A DNA stretch of 40,413 bases. It comes from Thermoanaerobaculales bacterium (GTDB taxonomy: Bacteria; Acidobacteriota; Thermoanaerobaculia; Thermoanaerobaculales; Sulfomarinibacteraceae). The position numbers were made by a program, and so were the translations under genes. The notes beneath the pieces were generated by a model, which saw only the letters and a program-made list of their open reading frames with translations, had not been told where the DNA came from and did no database searches. How positions within the stretch are numbered: the first letter of the stretch is position 1; each line of letters opens with the position of its first letter. The stretch is taken from NCBI GenBank assembly GCA_025456145.1, contig JALOLD010000027.1, positions 1-40,413 on the forward strand, read 5' to 3'. Below are positions 15,709 through 22,677 of the stretch, one piece after another.

Positions 15709-15854
15709 CAGTCGACAGTCGACAGCTGACGGTCCATCGCAAGGGAACAGCTCGGTGATGGCTTCGTGTCTTCGTGACCTCGTGGTTGCGACGTGGTGAC
15801 GGCTCTGCCTCCGGTCGACTGCCGACCGGCGACGGCCAGCTGTCGGCCGTCCCC
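15702..15854. repeat. Intergenic repeat mosaic with a core fragment (copy D)
   Basis: Between the convergent stops of the acylase and dnaE genes. At the left, 15702-15728 is a run of GACAGTC units bracketed by CAGCTG (15702-15707 and 15723-15728); it includes the acylase stop codon. In the middle, 15760-15793 is a fragment of the modular-repeat core (GGCTTCGTGTCTTCGTG, then CGTGGTTGCGACG). At the right, about 15814-15850 carries GGTCGACTGCC and another CAGCTG (15838-15843), partly an inverted match of the left arm. No gene is seen here. Confidence 0.6.
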
Positions 15855-18800
15855 TCAGTTGACCAGCCCGGTCTCGGTGCTCGCCATCGCGTCCGCGGGC
15901 GGCGGCGGGTGGTCCCCCCGGCCGTTGCGCGTCGTGGTGTCGAACTCGAACTCGCACCAGCCGCCGGCGAGGAGGGCGGCCAGGCCCTCGCGGACCTCCG
16001 GGCTCGCCTCGATGCTGAGCGCCGGCGGCGGCACCAGCCGGGCGCGGAAGCGGCCGGAGCGGCGCAGCTCGAAGCGGACCGGCATGTCGCCGGGGTGGCC
16101 GAGGAGGTACTCGCGGATCGACTCGAGCCGCTCCTCGTCGACCGCGTCGAGGTCGAGGACGATCTTGAGCGCGGCGGCCCGGGCCGAGTCCATCGCGTCG
16201 AGGTCCGAGACCTTCTCGACCATCAGCTCGACGTGCTCGCCCTCGCCCTTGAGGGTCGCCGCGACGAGCACCGGCCGGCCGTCGGCGATCAGCCTCTCGC
16301 AGCTTTCGAAGGCGTCCGGAAAGGCCACCGCGCGCACCGCACCGGTGGCGTCCTCGAGCTGGAAGACCGCCATCCGCCGGCCCTGGTTGCGGCCTTCCTT
16401 CTTGATCGGGATGACCTTGAGCCCCGACACCAGACCGCCGACCGTGGCGTTCTCGGCGCCGTCGGCGAAGCGCCGCGGCAGATCGGCGATCGAGCTGTCG
16501 GCCCAGCGCTCGAGCTGCTCCCGGTAGCCGTCGAGGGGGTGGCCGCTGAGGTAGAAGCCGAGGACCTCGCGCTCCCACTCGAGCCGCTCCTGCGGGGTGG
16601 CCCGGTCGGCCCCCCGAATCTCCTCCTCGAGGCTCTCCGACGGCAGATCGGCGAACAGGAAGCCCTGCCCGAGCTCGCGCTGCTCGCGCTCGCGAGAGGT
16701 CATCTCGAGCAGCCGGTCGAGGTTGTCGAGGATACCCTTGCGGGGCGCCCCGAAGAGGTCGAAGCAGCCGGCCTTGACCAGGCACTCGAGGGCCTTCTGG
16801 TTGATCGCCCGCGGGGGCAGCGAGCCGAGGCAGTGCGAAAGCGACTCGAAGGCGCCGCAGGCGCGCCGGGCCTCGAGCAACGGCTCGACCACCGAGTCGC
16901 CGACCCCCTTGACCGCGCCGAGGCCGAAGCGGATGCCGCCGCCCTCGACCGAGAAGGAGCTCAGCGAGGTGTTGACGTCGGGGGGCAGGATCGCCAGGCC
17001 CATCTGCCGGCTGCGCGCGAGGTACTGCCTCAGCTTGTCGGTGTTCGAGGCCTCGGAGGTCAGCATTGCCGACATGAAGTGGGCCGGGTAGTGGGCCTTG
17101 AGATAGGCCGTGAGATAGGCGACCTGGGCGTAGGCCACCGAGTGCGACTTGTTGAAGCCGTACTTGGCGAAGGGCACGATCTGGTTCCACAGCTCGCGGA
17201 CCTTGGCCTTGGGAAAGCCCTTGGCGATCGCGCCGTCGATGAAGCTCTGGCCCTCGCGGTCGATGATCTCCTGCTTCTTCTTGCCCATCGCCTTGCGCAG
17301 GGTGTCGGCCTTGGCCATCGAGAAGCCGGCGATCTCGACCGCGATCCGCATCACCTGCTCCTGGTAGACGATGATGCCGTAGGTCTCGCCGAGGATCGCC
17401 TCGAGCTCGGGGAAGATGTAGCTGATCGCCCGGCGCCCGTGCTTGCGGTCGGAGTAGTCGTCGATGAACTGCATCGGGCCGGGGCGGTAGAGGGCGTTGA
17501 GTGCGGCGAGATCGAGGAAGACCCGTGGCTGGACCTTGCGCAGCACGTCCTTCATCCCCGACGACTCGAACTGGAAGACCCCGTCGGTGTCGCCGGCGGA
17601 GAACAGCTCGTAGACCGCCGGGTCGTCGAGGGCCAGCCCCTCGAGCTCGAAGGCCGGGTCCTCGCTCTGTCGGATCGACTCGACCGCGTCGGCGAGCACG
17701 GTCAGGGTGCGCAGGCCGAGGAAGTCCATCTTGAGCAGGCCGAGGGTCTCGACGTCGTCCTTGTCGAACTGGGTCGCGACATCGCCGTGCGAGGTCCGGG
17801 TCAGGGGAACCAGGTTGACCAGCGGCTCGGGGGCGATGACGACCCCGGCGGCGTGGACGCCGCAGTGCCGCGCCTTGCCCTCGAGCCTCGCCGCGGTGGT
17901 GACCAGGGTGCGGACGTCCTCGTCGCCCTCGACGAGCTCGCGAAGCTGGGGCGACTCGTCGAGGGCCTTCTCGATCGTGATGTTGAGGTCGTCCGGAATC
18001 AGCTTGGCGATCCGGTCGACGTCGCCGAAGGGCATCCCCATGACCCGGCCGACGTCGCGGACCGCCGACTTGGCCTTGAGGATGTTGAACGTCGCGATCT
18101 GCGACACCGACTCCTGGCCGTAGAGGTCGCGCACGTAGGCGATCACCTCGTCGCGCCGTCGTTGACAGAAATCGATGTCGATATCCGGCATGGATATCCG
18201 CTCGGGATTGAGAAACCTCTCGAACAGGAGGTCGTACTCGAGAGGGTCGATATCGGTGACGCCGAGCGCATAGGAAACGACCGAGCCGGCGGCCGATCCT
18301 CGACCCGGTCCGACCGGGATATTCCGCTCTTTTGCATACCGTATGAAGTCCCAGACGACCAGGAAATACCCGGGAAAACCCATGCGCCGGATGATCGCCA
18401 ACTCGTCCTCGAGGCGGCTGAAGTAATCCTGGCGATCGTGCCTCCTCGCCCTCCCCTTTTCCAGGCGTCGTTCGAGGCCCTCTCGGGCTTTTTGCTCGAG
18501 AAATGCCTCGATCGAAGACCCTTCGGGAACCGGGTAGTTTGGGAGGTGAAGCCGGTCGGTATCGAACCTCACATGGCAGCGAGAGGCGATCTCGGTCGTC
18601 CGCTCGCAGACCCCGGGAAAATCGACGAAAAGAGCGGCCATTTCCTCACCGCTCTTGACATAGAACTCGGCGTTGTAGCTGGCGTTGCGGTGGAGCTCCT
18701 CGAGGGTCCGGTTGAGACCGATGCCGAGCAGCACCCGGTGGGCGAAGAGGTCCTCGCGGCGGTGGAAGTGGCAGTCGTTGGTCGCCGCCATCTCGATCCC

Positions 18801-19412
18801 GGTGAGCCGGGAGATCTCGGCGACGCCCTGGCGCACGAACTCCTCGTCGGCGAGCCCGTGGTTCTGGAGCTCGAGGAAGAAGCTGTCCCGGCCGAGGATC
18901 TCGCGGTAGGTCTCCGCCGCGGCCCGCGCCCCCCGGGGGTCGCGGTCGAGCAGCCGCCGGGCGACCTCGCCCGACAGGCAGGCCGACAGCCCGATCAGGC
19001 CCTCGGCGTGCTCGGCGAGCAGCTCCCGGGAGATTCTCGGCTTGTGGTAGAAGCCGCTCAGGAAGCCCTCGCTGACCAGCCGGACGAGATTGCGGTAGCC
19101 GCTGTCGTTCTCGGCGAGCAGCACGAGGTGGTCGTAGGGCTTGCGCTGGCCGGAAACCGGGGTCCGGTCGCGGTGGTCGCCCGGCGCGACATAGACCTCG
19201 CAGCCGATCACCGGTCGCAGACCCGCCTCGAGGGCGGCGCGGTGGAACTGGAAGGCGCCGAAGAGATTGCCGTGGTCGGTGATGGCGAGCGCCGGCATCC
19301 CGAGCTGCGAGGCCTGCCGCACGAGCTCCGGAATGCTGATCGTCGAGTCGAGCAGCGAGTAGTGGGTGTGAACGTGAAGGTGGACGAAACCGCCGTCCCC
19401 TGGGGGCGCCAT
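15855..19412 (-). CDS. dnaE: DNA polymerase III subunit alpha
   Basis: A 1185-residue replicative polymerase catalytic subunit. The N-terminal PHP domain starts at once (VHLHVHTHYSLLDS, then ITDHGN). The polymerase active site is PDIDIDF with D410 and D412, and the third acidic residue is D563 in LLKMDFLGLRTL. Other family blocks are GPGRGSAAGSVVSY, the KARHCGVHAAGVVI fingers segment and the GFNKSHSVAYAQVAY block. An OB-fold follows in the C-terminus. Length is typical of DnaE1. ATG 19412 is chosen over upstream in-frame codons because TATGAT ends 6 nt before it and the PHP domain starts 9 residues in. An internal stretch (about 18160-18700) has much lower GC and different codon use. It stands alone on its strand. 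Confidence 0.97.
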   Translation of the reverse strand: MAPPGDGGFVHLHVHTHYSLLDSTISIPELVRQASQLGMPALAITDHGNLFGAFQFHRAALEAGLRPVIGCEVYVAPGDHRDRTPVSGQRKPYDHLVLLAENDSGYRNLVRLVSEGFLSGFYHKPRISRELLAEHAEGLIGLSACLSGEVARRLLDRDPRGARAAAETYREILGRDSFFLELQNHGLADEEFVRQGVAEISRLTGIEMAATNDCHFHRREDLFAHRVLLGIGLNRTLEELHRNASYNAEFYVKSGEEMAALFVDFPGVCERTTEIASRCHVRFDTDRLHLPNYPVPEGSSIEAFLEQKAREGLERRLEKGRARRHDRQDYFSRLEDELAIIRRMGFPGYFLVVWDFIRYAKERNIPVGPGRGSAAGSVVSYALGVTDIDPLEYDLLFERFLNPERISMPDIDIDFCQRRRDEVIAYVRDLYGQESVSQIATFNILKAKSAVRDVGRVMGMPFGDVDRIAKLIPDDLNITIEKALDESPQLRELVEGDEDVRTLVTTAARLEGKARHCGVHAAGVVIAPEPLVNLVPLTRTSHGDVATQFDKDDVETLGLLKMDFLGLRTLTVLADAVESIRQSEDPAFELEGLALDDPAVYELFSAGDTDGVFQFESSGMKDVLRKVQPRVFLDLAALNALYRPGPMQFIDDYSDRKHGRRAISYIFPELEAILGETYGIIVYQEQVMRIAVEIAGFSMAKADTLRKAMGKKKQEIIDREGQSFIDGAIAKGFPKAKVRELWNQIVPFAKYGFNKSHSVAYAQVAYLTAYLKAHYPAHFMSAMLTSEASNTDKLRQYLARSRQMGLAILPPDVNTSLSSFSVEGGGIRFGLGAVKGVGDSVVEPLLEARRACGAFESLSHCLGSLPPRAINQKALECLVKAGCFDLFGAPRKGILDNLDRLLEMTSREREQRELGQGFLFADLPSESLEEEIRGADRATPQERLEWEREVLGFYLSGHPLDGYREQLERWADSSIADLPRRFADGAENATVGGLVSGLKVIPIKKEGRNQGRRMAVFQLEDATGAVRAVAFPDAFESCERLIADGRPVLVAATLKGEGEHVELMVEKVSDLDAMDSARAAALKIVLDLDAVDEERLESIREYLLGHPGDMPVRFELRRSGRFRARLVPPPALSIEASPEVREGLAALLAGGWCEFEFDTTTRNGRGDHPPPPADAMASTETGLVN

Positions 19413-19616
19413 GCGGTCATCATAACCCGGCCCGGGCGCCCGCCGCGGTGGCTCCCGAAAGGGGCCCGTCGGGCGGCCCGTCGTTCGAGAGATTACGATC
19501 CGCTCGAGGATCAACCCGCGGCCCGAGAATCAACACAATCGATTTCAAGTCGCCGGTGAAAATAATTTCGATTTTCTTTCCAAAATCGCTTGACATTCCT
19601 CCGTCAATCCCGCATC
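19413..19616. other. AT-rich intergenic region with hairpin operator-like site and -35 element
   Basis: The stretch from about 19520 falls sharply in GC. CGATTTT (19569-19575) and AAAATCG (19582-19588) form a perfect 7-bp inverted repeat with a 6-nt spacer. A consensus -35 TTGACA (19590-19595) follows directly. Seventeen bp further is CATCGT (19613-19618), a weak -10. The arrangement looks like a regulated promoter for the small plus-strand gene that follows. Confidence 0.45.
19419..19424 (-). promoter_or_regulatory. -10 hexamer TATGAT, dnaE
   Basis: TATGAT (5 of 6 to TATAAT) on the minus strand, 6 nt before ATG 19412, with no ribosome-binding site between. This fits a leaderless dnaE message. 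Confidence 0.5.
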
Positions 19617-19967
19617 GTGAGCTTGTCAATGCTCAGCAAGCTCAAGCTCGCCGCCGACCAGGAGCCGAAGAAAACACAGGACGAACACTCGATCATCCGT
19701 GTGTACCGGCGCCATGCGGCGCGCGCGATTTCCGAGGAAAGGTGGGAGGTCGCCGAGATCTTCTTCGACCGGATTTTGGATGTCGATCCTGAGCTTACCG
19801 AGGCATGGTTGATGAAGGGTCTCCTCCGACAGTACTGTCGAGAAGATGATCACACCGCGGCCAACTGCTACCGAAAAGTCATCCGACTTTGCGGCGAGCA
19901 GCTCGGGCATCCCCATGCACAAAGGGCGCGCGCATCTCTCGGGAGACTGATGACGGTCTGGGGCTGA
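19617..19967 (+). CDS. Small TPR-like protein in AT-rich island
   Basis: A short protein (112-116 residues, by start) with helical repeats resembling two tetratricopeptide units. HAARAISEERWEVAEIFFDR then ILDVDPELTEAWLMKGLL has the paired-helix TPR pattern (alanine/tryptophan/phenylalanine spacing and the D-P turn), and a second, less regular unit contains CYRKVIRLCG. Possible starts are GTG 19617, TTG 19623 and ATG 19629; none has a strong ribosome-binding site. A TTG at 19590 also opens the frame but overlaps the TTGACA element. Base composition and codon use (TTG, AAA, GAA, TGT) differ from the neighbours, and the gene lies alone between dnaE and a repeat, suggesting transfer. The partner is unknown; TPRs bind other proteins. 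Confidence 0.65.
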   Translation: MSLSMLSKLKLAADQEPKKTQDEHSIIRVYRRHAARAISEERWEVAEIFFDRILDVDPELTEAWLMKGLLRQYCREDDHTAANCYRKVIRLCGEQLGHPHAQRARASLGRLMTVWG

Positions 19968-20144
19968 GCCCAGACCATCTGACGCGGCAATCGGCTGCGT
20001 TTTTCGAAGCGAAAACAACCCCTAGAAATCCGTTCCGAACGCGCGATACGGCGGACCGTCGACCCGGACGGCCCAGCCTGGCGTCGCCTCGGTGGCCGAC
20101 CCGGTCCACGACCACCGGGAACGTCGGGCTGACCAGCCCCAGGC
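19968..20144. other. Non-coding stretch after the TPR gene
   Basis: No gene found. One small inverted repeat, TTTTCG (20001-20006) with CGAAAA (20010-20015), could fold but has no following T-run. Composition returns to high GC from about 20060. Confidence 0.3.
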
Positions 20145-20400
20145 ATGCCTATCCCCTTGAGTGAGGTCGGGGGTGTCCCGGTTCCCGATCCCGACTCACG
20201 CCCGCCCCAGCCAGCGGTATCTCGATCCAATCGATCGCGAGCCTGCGGGCGGAACGCCCGCACCACCATCCCCTTCGTGCTCGCCTTCGTGTCTTCGTGT
20301 CTTCGTGGTTGCGACGGTCGACGGGATGTCGCATCGGGAACGGGATCGGAATCGGCAGAACCTGAGCGATCCGGACAGGTAGGCCCCGGGCTAGCCCGGG
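20145..20400 (-). repeat. Interspersed modular repeat, copy B
   Basis: Same module order as copy A but on the opposite strand: right end from 20145 (ATGCCTATCCCCTTGAGT), core 20195-20333 (139 bp), left end to 20400 (ACCTGAGCGATCCGG). The core is bounded by ATCCCGA (20188-20194) and TCGGGAA (20334-20340). It holds a perfect hairpin, TGCGGGCG (20244-20251) with CGCCCGCA (20255-20262). It ends in a 16-bp perfect palindrome, CCCGGGCTAGCCCGGG (20385-20400). It lies between convergent gene ends. Confidence 0.85.
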
Positions 20401-20419
20401 AACGACAGGCTGACGGGAG

Positions 20420-21424
20420 TCAGAGGGCGCGGTCGAGGAGGAGCTGGGTGGCCTTGGCGAGCGCGTCCCGCTCCGGGCTGTCGGGGAAGGACCTGGTCCG
20501 CTCGAGGGCCCGGTCGGCGAAACGGCGGGCCCGCCGGTGGGTCTCCTCGAGGGTCCCCGAGGTGCGCACCAGCTCGAGCACCTCGTCGACCGTGATCTCG
20601 TCGAACCGCCCGGTGGCGACCACCGACTGGAGCCGCTCGGTCTGGCGCCCGTCGAGCCGCGGCATGAGCAGGATGATCGGCAGCGTCGCCTTGCCCTCGC
20701 GCAGGTCGGCCATCACCGGCTTGCCGACCTTGACCGAGGCCGCGGTGAAGTCGAGCAGGTCGTCGACCAGCTGGAAGCAGATCCCGATGTCGCGCCCGAA
20801 CTCGGCGAGGGGCTCGGTGAGGTGGAGAGTCGAGGGCTGGAAGAGCGCCGGGATGGCGCAGGCGGCGGCGAACAGCTCGGCGGTCTTGCGCCGGGTGATG
20901 TCCATGTACCGCGCCTCGTCGATCGCCAGACGGCCGCGCTCCTGGTCGGCGAGGATCTCGCCCTCGGTCATCCTGAGGGTGGCGGTGACGAGCTGCCTCA
21001 TGACCTCGACGTCGCCGAGCTCGAGGCAGAGATCCATCGCCCGGCTGTAGAGCCAGTCCCCGACCAGCACCGTCGTCTGGTTTCCCCACCGGCTGTTGGC
21101 GGTGGGCCGCCCGCGGCGGAGGTCCGAGCCGTCGATGATGTCGTCGTGGATCAGGGTGGCGGTGTGGATCATCTCCACCACTGCGCCATAGCGGACGTCC
21201 CGCTCGCCGCTGTAGGAGAGCATCCGGCTGATCAGCAGGACGAGGGCCGGGCGGAGCCGCTTGCCGCCGCTGCCGAGTACGTAGGTGCACAGGTCGCGGA
21301 CCATCGGCTCGGCGTGGGCGAACTCGCGGTCGAAGAAGGCCTCGACGTCGTCGAGCCGGCCGAGGATCGGCCAGAAGATCTCTCGGATCTGCTCGGCGCG
21401 CCGGAGCGAGGACACCGCCTTCAT
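20420..21424 (-). CDS. Trans-polyprenyl diphosphate synthase
   Basis: A 334-residue class I isoprenyl synthase. Both aspartate-rich Mg2+-binding motifs are intact: the first is D94-D95-I-I-D98 (followed by GSDLRRGRPT) and the second is D221-D222-L-L-D225. GGKRLRP (53-59) binds the diphosphate. It condenses isopentenyl diphosphate onto an allylic primer to make a long all-trans chain, probably the octa- or heptaprenyl tail of a quinone; the residues before the first motif do not include bulky aromatics directly at -4/-5 (T90, L91), which fits a long product. A TATCCT -10-like site (21434-21439) lies 9 nt upstream of ATG 21424. The LolA-like gene is upstream on the same strand, 58 bp away. Confidence 0.95.
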   Translation of the reverse strand: MKAVSSLRRAEQIREIFWPILGRLDDVEAFFDREFAHAEPMVRDLCTYVLGSGGKRLRPALVLLISRMLSYSGERDVRYGAVVEMIHTATLIHDDIIDGSDLRRGRPTANSRWGNQTTVLVGDWLYSRAMDLCLELGDVEVMRQLVTATLRMTEGEILADQERGRLAIDEARYMDITRRKTAELFAAACAIPALFQPSTLHLTEPLAEFGRDIGICFQLVDDLLDFTAASVKVGKPVMADLREGKATLPIILLMPRLDGRQTERLQSVVATGRFDEITVDEVLELVRTSGTLEETHRRARRFADRALERTRSFPDSPERDALAKATQLLLDRAL

Positions 21425-21433
21425 CGTCCGCGC

Positions 21434-21439
21434 AGGATA
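21434..21439 (-). promoter_or_regulatory. -10-like hexamer TATCCT (TGC-extended), polyprenyl synthase
   Basis: TGCTATCCT on the minus strand, ending 9 nt before ATG 21424. The TGn extension could offset the lack of a clear -35. Confidence 0.45.
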
Positions 21440-21482
21440 GCACGCCCGAGCGGCCTGCCCGGGCCCTTCAGTCCGGGTCGGA

Positions 21483-22148
21483 TCACTCCAGCGGTCCCGG
21501 GTCGGTGACGCACTCGACGCCCTTGGGCGGCGGTGGCAGCCAGGCGCCGCGCGGCGGCTCGGTCGATCTGCGCCACCCTCTGAAGTCGAGCCGGTTCACC
21601 GCACCCTGCGGGTCGCGGATCGTGACCGAGGCCGGCAGGCCGTCGTCACCGAGCACCAGGGTCACCCGGTCGACGCCGCCGGGCTCCCTCGGCAAGAGCA
21701 CGATCGCCGAGGCGCCCTCGGCGGCCACCGAGAACTGGACCATCGCGCCGCGCGGGTCGAGCACCGCGGCGAGCGGCACCCGCTCCCACTCGCGATCGGT
21801 CAGCAGCCGCTCGTCGCAGGTCTCGTCGGCCAGGTCGACCAGCCGCACCGTCCGGCCGAGCAGGCCCATCAGCCGGACCGGCGGGTCGCCGGTGTGGAAG
21901 ACCGCCCGGTCGGGCCAGGCCAGCCAGACCCGGCCGTCCGCGAGCTCGCCTCCGGTCATGCCGGCGGCGATGTACTCCTGCTCGAAGTCGGCCTGCCAAC
22001 CGGGCTGGCTCGCCAGCGCCCGGTTGAGCGTCTCGAGGCGCTCGAGACCGGGCTCGTCGGCCCGCGCGACGCCGACCTGACCGCCGAGCAGGCCCGCGAC
22101 GGCGACGATCGCCGCGCCGACGAGGCGGACGGGCGGCCGCAGGGTCAG
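21483..22148 (-). CDS. LolA-like periplasmic carrier protein, apparent CTG start
   Basis: About 221 residues that look like an exported LolA-type protein. A signal peptide (RPPVRLVGAAIVAVAGLLGG, then QVGVARADEP) is followed by LETLNRALASQPGWQADFEQEY, the usual start of the LolA fold. Beta strands follow: GRVWLAWPDRAVFHTGDPP, RTVRLVDL, AIVLLPREPGGVDRVTLVLGDDG and ASVTIRDPQGAVNRLDFRGW. LolA carries lipoproteins across the periplasm to the outer membrane. There is no ATG, GTG or TTG before the signal peptide in this frame. The only sensible start is CTG 22148, which overlaps the upstream stop (CTGA, 22145-22148) and follows GAGG. The frame is open to 22607, but that part is a shadow of the DUF6982-like gene. 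Confidence 0.75.
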   Translation of the reverse strand: MTLRPPVRLVGAAIVAVAGLLGGQVGVARADEPGLERLETLNRALASQPGWQADFEQEYIAAGMTGGELADGRVWLAWPDRAVFHTGDPPVRLMGLLGRTVRLVDLADETCDERLLTDREWERVPLAAVLDPRGAMVQFSVAAEGASAIVLLPREPGGVDRVTLVLGDDGLPASVTIRDPQGAVNRLDFRGWRRSTEPPRGAWLPPPPKGVECVTDPGPLE

Positions 22149-22570
22149 GCCTCGCCCTCGGCGAGGGTCTCGACGTACAGGGTCTTGAGCGCCTGGATGA
22201 CCACGAAGATGCGCTCGTTGTTGCTCTCCGGGGAGGTCGGGAAGAGGAAGAAGCCGTGCTCCTCCACCGAGTACTGAGCCACCCGGCCGTGGATCACCTC
22301 GCCGTCGAAGAACTCGACCCTGGCGGTCGCGCCGGTCGTCGGTCGGAGGATGTCGAGGGACGAGACCTGGACCTCGAGGTCGCGACGCCGCGGGTCCTTG
22401 ATGAAGAAGACCGCCTTGAGGCCGCCGAACTCGGCGCGGAGCTGCTCGCCGTCGTCGGTCGAGACCTCGACCGCCCGGTCGGTCGGGCTGAACTCGCGCC
22501 GGAGCCGGCCCCGGCGGGTCGTGCCGTCCCGAAAGTGGAGGACGACCTCGCGCCTCTCTGCATCCCACAT
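22145..22570 (-). CDS. DUF6982-like protein
   Basis: A 141-residue cytoplasmic protein without signal or membrane segments. The first half (EVVLHFRDGTTRRGRLRREF, SPTDRAVEVSTDDG, LRAEFGGLKAVFFIKDP) matches from memory an uncharacterised domain (DUF6982) in which a small beta barrel ends in LKAVFFVRD. The second half (ATARVEFFDGEVIHGRVAQY, GFFLFPTSPESNNERIFVVI) looks like a second copy of a related barrel. The link with gene regulation or c-di-GMP binding suggested by its PilZ-like look is not supported by a visible RxxxR motif. The start is ATG 22570 with GGAGGG upstream, not the longer frame to 22633. Its stop overlaps the start of the LolA-like gene by 4 nt, which implies coupled translation. 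Confidence 0.7.
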   Translation of the reverse strand: MWDAERREVVLHFRDGTTRRGRLRREFSPTDRAVEVSTDDGEQLRAEFGGLKAVFFIKDPRRRDLEVQVSSLDILRPTTGATARVEFFDGEVIHGRVAQYSVEEHGFFLFPTSPESNNERIFVVIQALKTLYVETLAEGEA

Positions 22571-22605
22571 GGCCTTCCCTCCAGTGCCAGCGGCGGTCGC
22601 GGACC

Positions 22606-22611
22606 ATGCTA
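22606..22611 (-). promoter_or_regulatory. -10-like hexamer TAGCAT, DUF6982-like/LolA-like pair
   Basis: TAGCAT on the minus strand, 35 nt before ATG 22570, followed by a GGAGGG ribosome-binding site. It is in the 107-bp gap after purH, so the pair can be expressed independently. Confidence 0.4.
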
Positions 22612-22677
22612 CCACGCGGAGGTCGGGCGCCACCGGGACGGCCCCCCGGCCGGCGACCGATCAGCCGGCCCCGCCCC

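Noticed and set aside
15774..19559. A 1261-residue open frame on the plus strand opposite dnaE
   Set aside because: Low-complexity, Arg/Glu/Val-rich translation typical of the antisense frame of a GC-rich gene; dnaE is certain on the other strand.
20001..20015. TTTTCG/CGAAAA hairpin as a terminator of the TPR gene
   Set aside because: Short AT-poor foot and no T-run after it; kept only as a note.
21483..22607. LolA-like gene starting at 22607
   Set aside because: The first ~150 residues are the out-of-frame shadow of the DUF6982-like gene; the signal peptide marks the true start.
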